Below are positions 58,197 to 64,000 of a DNA stretch of 64,000 bases, piece after piece; within the stretch, counting starts at the first letter, position 1, and the number at the start of each line of letters is the position of its first letter. This DNA comes from Rosa chinensis. Taxonomy: Eukaryota; Streptophyta; Magnoliopsida; Rosales; Rosaceae. The position numbers and the translations under genes are program-made. Location: the NCBI RefSeq assembly GCF_002994745.2, contig NC_037092.1, positions 16,793,501 through 16,857,500 of the forward strand, written 5' to 3'. The notes beneath the pieces were generated by a model. It made no database searches. It saw only the letters and a list, made by a program, of their open reading frames with translations, and was not told the DNA's origin.

Positions 58197-58406
58197 TGAA
58201 AAGAGGGGAAAACGATAGGCTGAAGTTATGATATTCATTGATACAGAAACGTATCTCTTATACAAGAGTGATTACAATCAGTCCCTACAAGTCAGGAACC
58301 CATTTACAACCTAAGCTACATACTAGGAAAGTTACAACTATTGCAAAGCTTACATATAGAAGGATCTGATATAATGCAAAAGATATGACAGATTAGGAAA
58401 CTTACA
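58197..58406 (-). repeat. 3' LTR of the RT-less copia element
   Basis: TGAAAAGAGG to CTTACA; the purine tract (GAGGGGGAG on minus) is at 58407-58415. It differs from the partner LTR by about eight substitutions and a 6-bp block near the end. Confidence 0.9.
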
Positions 58407-61400
58407 CTCCCCCTCAAGTTGGCGAGTGGATGTCTTGCACTCCCAACTTGCGAATCATTGGAATGAAAATATCCTTCCCCAAAGGTTTAGTAAGAACATC
58501 AGCAAGCTGATAAGCGGAATTCACATATCTTGTGGCCACTGAACCATCTAGAATTTTATCATCTCTAATGTAGTGAAGCGGGAATGGGCACGGAAGTGGG
58601 AGGGAGAGGTGATGAGGAGGGCAGCGACGCTAAAGGAGAGAGAGGCGCCGGAGAAGAATGGACGGCGCCGTCGACCACAGGAGGGACAGAGGATGGGCCA
58701 GGGGGGATAGCATCGTCGACCGCAGGCGGCGTTAGACGGCGGAAGGAGTAGGTCCGGAGCGGGGGCGGTGACGGGGGCGAAGGAGGTAGTGGAGATGAGA
58801 TGGGGAAAGGAGAGGAAGACTGGTGATCGGAAGAGGAAGAGGAAGAAGGCGGATTGGGAAGACTGGGAGTGGAAGGAGAGAGAGAAATCAAGCTCAGACG
58901 TGGGCAAGGGAATTGGGCCGGGTTTGTGGCCCAAGGACGAGGCAACAGACTTGGGCTGAGTGGAATAAGGAAATGAAATTTGACGTCGCGGCTAGTAAAG
59001 ACCTTCTTGCGAGATAAGTCAAACAATTTGTAGGTCTTCTGACCAATGGGATAGCCGATGAAAATGAATTGAATGGCACAAGGATCGAATTTATGAGGGG
59101 GGTGGACGTTAGTGGCATAGGCTAAACAGCCAAAAAAGCGGAGATGAGAGAAGGAAGAAGGTTTCGAATAGAGGAGTTCAAAAGGAGTTTTGAAAGAAAG
59201 GACGGGAGAAGGTAAACGGTTGATGATGTGGACTGCGGTAAGGGCACACTCCCCCCAAAATTGAGAAGGGAGATGTGCTTGAAATTTGAGAGCACGAGCC
59301 ACTTGAAGAATGTGTCGATGTTTACACTTCACAACCCCATTTTGTTGAGGCGTGTAAACGCAAGAATGTTGAAAAACGACCCCATTATCATTAAAAAAAG
59401 GGCGAAGTGAGAGAAATTCACTACCATTAATACTACGGAAAGTTTTAATACGAGAATCAAATTGAGTGACAACATAGCTAAAAAAGTGTTTAATGAGTGA
59501 TTGGACTTCATCTTTGTGTCGCATTAAAAATATCCCAAGTAAAATGTGTATAGTCATCAACGATGGTAAGAAAATAATGAGCACCAGAAAGAGAAGGAAA
59601 TCGATATCGACCCCAAATATCACAATGAATAATTTCAAATGGTTTGACAGAAGAAATAGTACTAGTAGTAAAAGGGAAGCGAATCTACTTAGCCAAAGGA
59701 CATATGGGGCAAGCATTATTAGACGGAATGGAAACATGCAAAAAATTCTTAGCAATAAAATCTAAACAAGAGGATGACACATGCCCTAAGCGGTTGTGCC
59801 ATAGGTCGGTGGAGGTGATGGTTAGATGACAAGCTGGGCGTGCGGTGGAAAAGGAAGGACTGGTCATGGACTTCTCCGTCACTAATGCCACCAAATAATA
59901 TAATCTGTTGCGTTGTTCACGCAAACCAATCATCCTCCTCGTAGCCAGATCCTGCAAAATACACCGATATGGGAAGAAAGTCACTGAACAATTCAATCCT
60001 CTCGTCAATCGACTAACTGATAATAAATCGACTTTAAATTTAGGCACAGATAACACATCATGAAGATAAAAAATGGTACTCAGAGGTATTGATCCTTTAG
60101 CAACAATGTCAACTTTATCTCCACTTGGCAATAGAACAGGTGGTAATGAGCAATTATTATTTTTATGCAATAATTGCGTAGATGAAGTAATATGATCCGT
60201 TGCACCGCTGTCAATGATCCAATTGAGGCAAAACGACCTTGGACAAACCTGGTTTTGTTACGGCATTTGCTTTGGGACTTGAGCTTGCACTTGAATTAGG
60301 CTTCAAGGTAGGATTACTGAGAGCAACCATAAACTGTTTAAACTGGGCTTCAGTGAGTTTCACCGTCGGCCCATTGTCAACTTCAACAGCTTCACTAACC
60401 TGATTTGCTGGAGGCGTTGCTACTCTTGATTGCTTCGAAAAACCTGTGCCTTGTTTTGCTTTAGGGTGACCTGGGGGATACCCAATCAACTGATAGCAAG
60501 TCTATACCCAGTGACTTGGATCTTCACAGTAGGTGTAATGTGGTCTCCCCCTGTCAGAGCCTTGTCACCGTTCTGCATCAACACGGCGTCCTTCCTGGGA
60601 CGCAAAATTACGATCTGGATGCTGGGTTTGTCTATCATTCCTCTCAAAGCATCCTCCTATGCATGAATTGAAGTTGGATCTTCCAGAATTTCTCACTGCT
60701 ATAGCTACGCTAGAAGATGAATCTGTAATAGGATGAGAAGCACAAAGAGAACGTTGTTTCTCGTCCTGAGAGACCGCTGCATATGCCTTACGGACTGTTG
60801 GTAAAAGAATCATCAAAAGGATTTGACCGCGAACGGAACTGTAAGTATCATTCAGCCCCATTAGAAATTGCATGAGTCTTTGTTGTTTTGCCTGTGGTCC
60901 ACGAGATGTCTCTGAATAGGTAGCTAGCTAATTCATCCCATAGACCTTTCAATTTTGTATAATAAGCTGAGACTGACATCTGCTCTTGTCGGAGACAAGC
61001 AATTTCTCTCTAGATCTCAAAGATTCGCGGAGCGTTACCTTGAGAGAATCGCTCACGAAGGTCTTCCCAAACTTCATGAGCGGTAGGATAGTAGATGACA
61101 CTGTCGGTGATTTCTAGATCAATAGTGTTGATGAGCCATGAATGAACCATATCGTTACAATGCGACCAAGTCGCATAGCCTTCTGGGTCTATTTCTTCTG
61201 AGGGAGCCTGTATTGTGCCTTTCATAAAACCCAGCTTGTTCTTGGAATTCAAGGCTAGAGTCATAGCCCTTTTCCATCCCGCATAATTATCTCCATTCAG
61301 GGGTTTATAGACAAGAACCAACCCTGGATGATCTGAGTGATGGGTGTAATAGGGATTAGAGAGGTCAGATTTTGACATCTCAGATATAGGAGGATTGAAA

Positions 61401-61495
61401 GAGTCGGCCTGTGATTTGCCGTGATCTTTTGGTGATGGGATATCATTTTTTCCCATGTTGGTTGGAACGGTGAAGGAATGAAGACTAGGATACAC
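58407..61495 (-). pseudogene. Gag-protease-integrase remnant of the RT-less copia element
   Basis: Gag is at 61495-61010 (HPGLVLVYKPLNGDNYAGWK, NKLGFMKGTI) and continues at 60873-60565. A CCHC-like knuckle near 60540-60480 (CEDPSHWV, then a stop) runs into GYPPGHPK. The protease motif WIIDSGATDH is near 60215-60185, reached by a frameshift. The pre-integrase domain is at 60170-59685 (LWHNRLGHVSSSCL). The integrase core at about 59510-58950 has YTPQQNGVV and FWGECALTAVHIINRLPS; its second acidic position is Ile (FRSINGSEF where family members have RSDNG). A Ser/Pro-rich segment follows, and then the RNase H tail (SAYQLADVLTKPLGKD, about 58565-58410). No RT. Confidence 0.8.
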
Positions 61496-61540
61496 AAGAA
61501 GTTAGAGTGCAGCAGATGAAAAGAGTCAGGATCTAGTCCT

Positions 61541-61552
61541 GCTCTGATACCA
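61541..61552 (-). other. Primer-binding site, initiator Met-tRNA type
   Basis: TGGTATCAGAGC on the minus strand, directly adjacent to the 5' LTR. Confidence 0.9.
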
Positions 61553-61762
61553 TGAAAAGAGGAGAAAACGACAGGCTGAAGTTATGATATTCATTGATAC
61601 AGAAACGTATCTCTTATACAAGAGTAATTACAATCAATCCCTACAAGTCAGGAACCCATTTACAACCTAAGTTACATACTAGGAAAGTTACAACTATTGC
61701 ACAGCTTACATATAAAAGGATCTGATATAATGCAAAAGATATGACATATTAGTTTCCTTACA
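61553..61762 (-). repeat. 5' LTR of the RT-less copia element
   Basis: 210 bp, TGAAAAGAGG to CCTTACA, paired with 58197-58406. Confidence 0.9.
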
Positions 61763-62159
61763 AAACAAAGTTGTGAATCTAAGCACTTTTTTTTTTAAGA
61801 GAATCTAAGCACTTGGAATAACATGATTGGCTGTAATATCTTTCACCATTTTAGGTTTGAGATATTTGACCGAAAAATCTTCCTTCAAGATAAAGGCAAC
61901 CATTCCAAATATCTTCAATGTACTTCAAGATGGGACAAAGACTCAAGATACAACTTGTAGGGTGTTTTGAAAAAGATTAGCCAACAAAATGTTATATCCA
62001 ACATTCCGCTTCCAATTCAGCAGTTCATGAGAGACTGATTAACAGTAATCAGTCTGTTCCTGTTTAACTAGACTTAAGAAAGAAACTGAGATGAGACTAG
62101 ATTTTAAATTTTTCTTTTTTAAAAAAAAAAAAAGAAAAAGGGAAGAATAAACAGAAAAC

Positions 62160-62377
62160 TGTTCAAGGAAAACCTAATTTGTGTTTAGCCCAAACTCTAG
62201 GTTACTTGACCTAGTGGTAATAAGATTTAATTAGAAGGATCTAGAATCCTAATCAATGTAGAATTACTTTCCTTGTATGATTGAGATTCTATGCATTGTA
62301 ATCCTCTATATAAAGAGGTCCCTATTATCAATGAGAATACACAGCGATTATCTCTCAATTTCTGATTCCCTAAAACA
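62160..62377 (+). repeat. 5' LTR of the plus-strand copia element
   Basis: 218 bp from TGTTCAAGG to CCCTAAAACA, with CTATATAAAGAGG as TATA box near 62308. Shorter than the 237-bp LTRs because the ATGGATATCTCTAAG stretch is missing. Confidence 0.85.
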
Positions 62378-62393
62378 CGTTATCAGCACGAGC

Positions 62394-63375
62394 CCTAACC
62401 CTAGCCCTAAAAACCAAAACTCTTCTCACCAAAACAGCCGCAAGCTCCTAGCCCTTGCTAGCCATGCCGTAAGCTGCCCCTGCAGCCCTTGCGCACCCAT
62501 GTGCCACCTACTGCCCATGCAGCATTGCGGCACTCCTGCTGCCCCTGCAGCATAGCAGCTCGCTCGTTCTTGTGCAGATCAGCCTGCTTGCACTCCCCGA
62601 AACGTCTTGTTCAGGACCTCTGATAAAAATACTTTCTTCATCAAAGTTGTTCATCTCTATCTCCTCTATCTAACCTCAAAATTTCAGCCCTATTGGAGAC
62701 GTTTTGAGACCTGTAAAGTATTCAAGGTGGGAGCTGTTCAGCATGCTCGTTCCTGTGCATATCAGTCAGATTGCAAGCCCCGAAACTTCTATTTCGGATT
62801 TTCAGATCAAAATTCTTCCTTCATCAAAGTTGTTCGCCTCGGTCTCTTCTTTCTGAATTCCAAATTTCAGCCCTATTGAAGACATTTTGTGACCTGTACA
62901 CCAATCGGAGTGGGAGCTGTTTAGAAGCGAATCTGCTCCGAATTTCAACAAGTTTGATTCGCCTAGAACTGAAGCTTGTTTGCAATCCTATAATGAGGAT
63001 CGAATGCGATCCGCAATCCTAAGAGGTATGGTTTACTAAAAGTTCCCGTTTTTGAGTTTTTATTTCAATTTCTCTTCTTTTTCTCGGGGACTTACAACCT
63101 CCTTTCTTCTACCCCCCCTTTCTTCATTATAGGGGAGACCAAATTAAGCCGAACTGTGGGGGTTCGTGCTCACTCCAAGCTTAGAGCTTGTTGAGATCTC
63201 CAAACTTAGATTTTGTAGAGAATTTATGATCGACCATTTACATCATTGTTTCGATCTAATCCAATATCTCTTGGAATTGAATTTCTTGGAAGCGATTACG
63301 CTTAGAAATTTCATATGTTTTCATGGTAGCCTACTTCGCTCCGAAACTAACCCTACTTTCTTGTTCTCTTTCAGG
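62394..63375 (+). other. Untranslated leader of the plus-strand copia element
   Basis: It begins CCCTAACCCTAGCCC, then GC-rich sequence with GCAGCC and GCCCTTGC-type motifs (62440-62570). Two related segments of about 150 bp (CAAAATTTCAGCCCTATTG near 62675 and 62850) form an imperfect tandem repeat. The ATG of gag follows TTTCAGG. Confidence 0.65.
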
Positions 63376-64000
63376 ATGAGTAGCCTGAACAAATTGGACT
63401 TTGCTCCATTGGGAACAACTGGCTCTGAATATCACAGGTGGGTTCGTGATATCCGCCAGCATCTCAAGGCCGATGGAATCTTGGATATGATTCTCGAGCC
63501 TAGCCAGGACATGATAACTGTTGAGCAAGCTCAAGCTTTGGAAGCAAATAGAGCAGCCTTAGAGGCAAATAAGGCAAAAGCCATCATCCTAATGACTCGT
63601 CATATGGATGATTCGCTCCAGTACGAGTATATGAATGAAGAAGACCCCAGAAGGCTGTGGGTCTCACTCGAAGAAAGATTTGGCAACGTCCATGACTCCT
63701 TGCTTCCTGACCTAGAAGTGAGATGGCATAGCCTCCACTTCTGTGTTTTCAAGACAGTTCTTGACTATAACTCGGAAGCACTTCGCAATTAAATCCTTAA
63801 TGGAATTCTGTGGTAAAAAGATCACAGATGCGATGTTGATTGAGAAGACTTTCTCTACCTTCCCTGTCTCTGCATTGATGGTTGCTAAGAACTATCGAAT
63901 CGATGTAAATGCAAGACGGATCACAAGGTTTCATGAGCTCATTGGAGCTATGAATGTCGCTGAAAAGCATGATAATATCCTTGTGAAAAACTATAATTCG
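63376..64000 (+). pseudogene. Copia gag, one frameshift, cut by the window end
   Basis: Starts MSSLNKLDFAPLGTTGSEYH and runs through RQHLKADGILDMILEPSQD, the Ala/Glu-rich ALEANRAALEANKAK, MNEEDPRRLWVSLEERFGN to FKTVLDYNSEALR. An extra A near 63788 creates a stop; the next frame continues SLMEFCGKKITDAMLIEKTF, MVAKNYRIDVNARRITRFHE to the window edge. This is the best-preserved gag of this family in the window. The upstream in-frame extension from 63166 is leader sequence. Confidence 0.8.

Larger units (their letters stand above)
58197..61762 (-). mobile_element. Ty1/copia element lacking reverse transcriptase
   Basis: Two 210-bp LTRs (58197-58406 and 61553-61762) are flanked by a perfect 5-bp duplication AAACA (58192-58196 and 61763-61767). 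It lies within HUA1-like intron sequence whose uninterrupted form is at 47925. Minus-strand order: 5' LTR, Met-tRNA primer site, gag, protease, integrase, then directly the RNase H tail and 3' LTR. The RT and most of RNase H are deleted (junction near 58566-58610), so it is non-autonomous. Confidence 0.9.
62160..64000 (+). mobile_element. Ty1/copia element, 5' part, on the plus strand
   Basis: LTR (62160-62377), the 16-base CGTTATCAGCACGAGC (62378-62393), a leader of about 1 kb with a GC-rich start, then gag to the window edge. It is the opposite-strand relative of the copia elements at 9023-20332 and 6828-8180. Confidence 0.85.

Noticed and set aside
62394..62420. Telomere-like CCCTAACCCTAGCCCTAAA
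   Set aside because: The same short motif follows the putative primer site in the other copia elements (7940-7960 and 33000-33018), so it is part of the element leader and not telomeric DNA.

Overview
The window is nuclear DNA from a eudicot plant. It has intronless LRR receptor-like protein genes, CCCH zinc-finger gene copies with plant-type GT-AG introns, Ty1/copia and Ty3/gypsy retrotransposons, CACTA and hAT transposons, plastid DNA inserts and an endogenous pararetrovirus. The general look of the genes suggests Rosaceae, but that is an impression and not shown by any single feature. Only two genes look intact: two paralogous LRR receptor-like proteins of the EIX/Cf type at 36923-39973 and 48878-51874, both on the minus strand.

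Layout. 1-6335: an Athila-type Ty3/gypsy element on the minus strand (5' LTR, Asp-tRNA type primer site, gag, protease, RT-RNase H, start of integrase), full of stops and frameshifts. It is inserted in another LTR fragment (6336-6827), which itself interrupts the gag of a copia element (6828-8180). 9023-20332: a complete but decayed Ty1/copia element on the minus strand, two 237-bp LTRs, split by a 5.1-kb CACTA transposon (13994-19114) with a CCA target duplication. That CACTA carries exon-like pieces of at least four unrelated host genes. 20333-23894: a remnant of receptor-gene 3' flank, a 359-bp hAT element and a pararetrovirus fragment. 23895-27399: a truncated Ty3/gypsy element on the plus strand, followed by a plastid rps19 fragment. 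27844-33211: a CACTA end and a truncated copia element. 33212-36700: a subtilase pseudogene fragment and rearranged pararetrovirus pieces.

36700-62000 is a local duplication cluster. It contains the two receptor genes and four copies of the 3' end of a HUA1-like (C3H37-type) CCCH zinc-finger gene, each next to receptor-gene upstream sequence. It also holds a pseudogene of a chloroplast ABC transporter (ABCD2-like) with an orphan copy of its second exon, a plastid trnV-UAC insert, and a copia element (58197-61762) that lost its reverse transcriptase. 62160-64000: the 5' part of another copia element on the plus strand.

The genes do not form a pathway. The biology is a receptor-like (probable disease-resistance) locus evolving by unequal recombination, gene-fragment duplication and heavy nested insertion.
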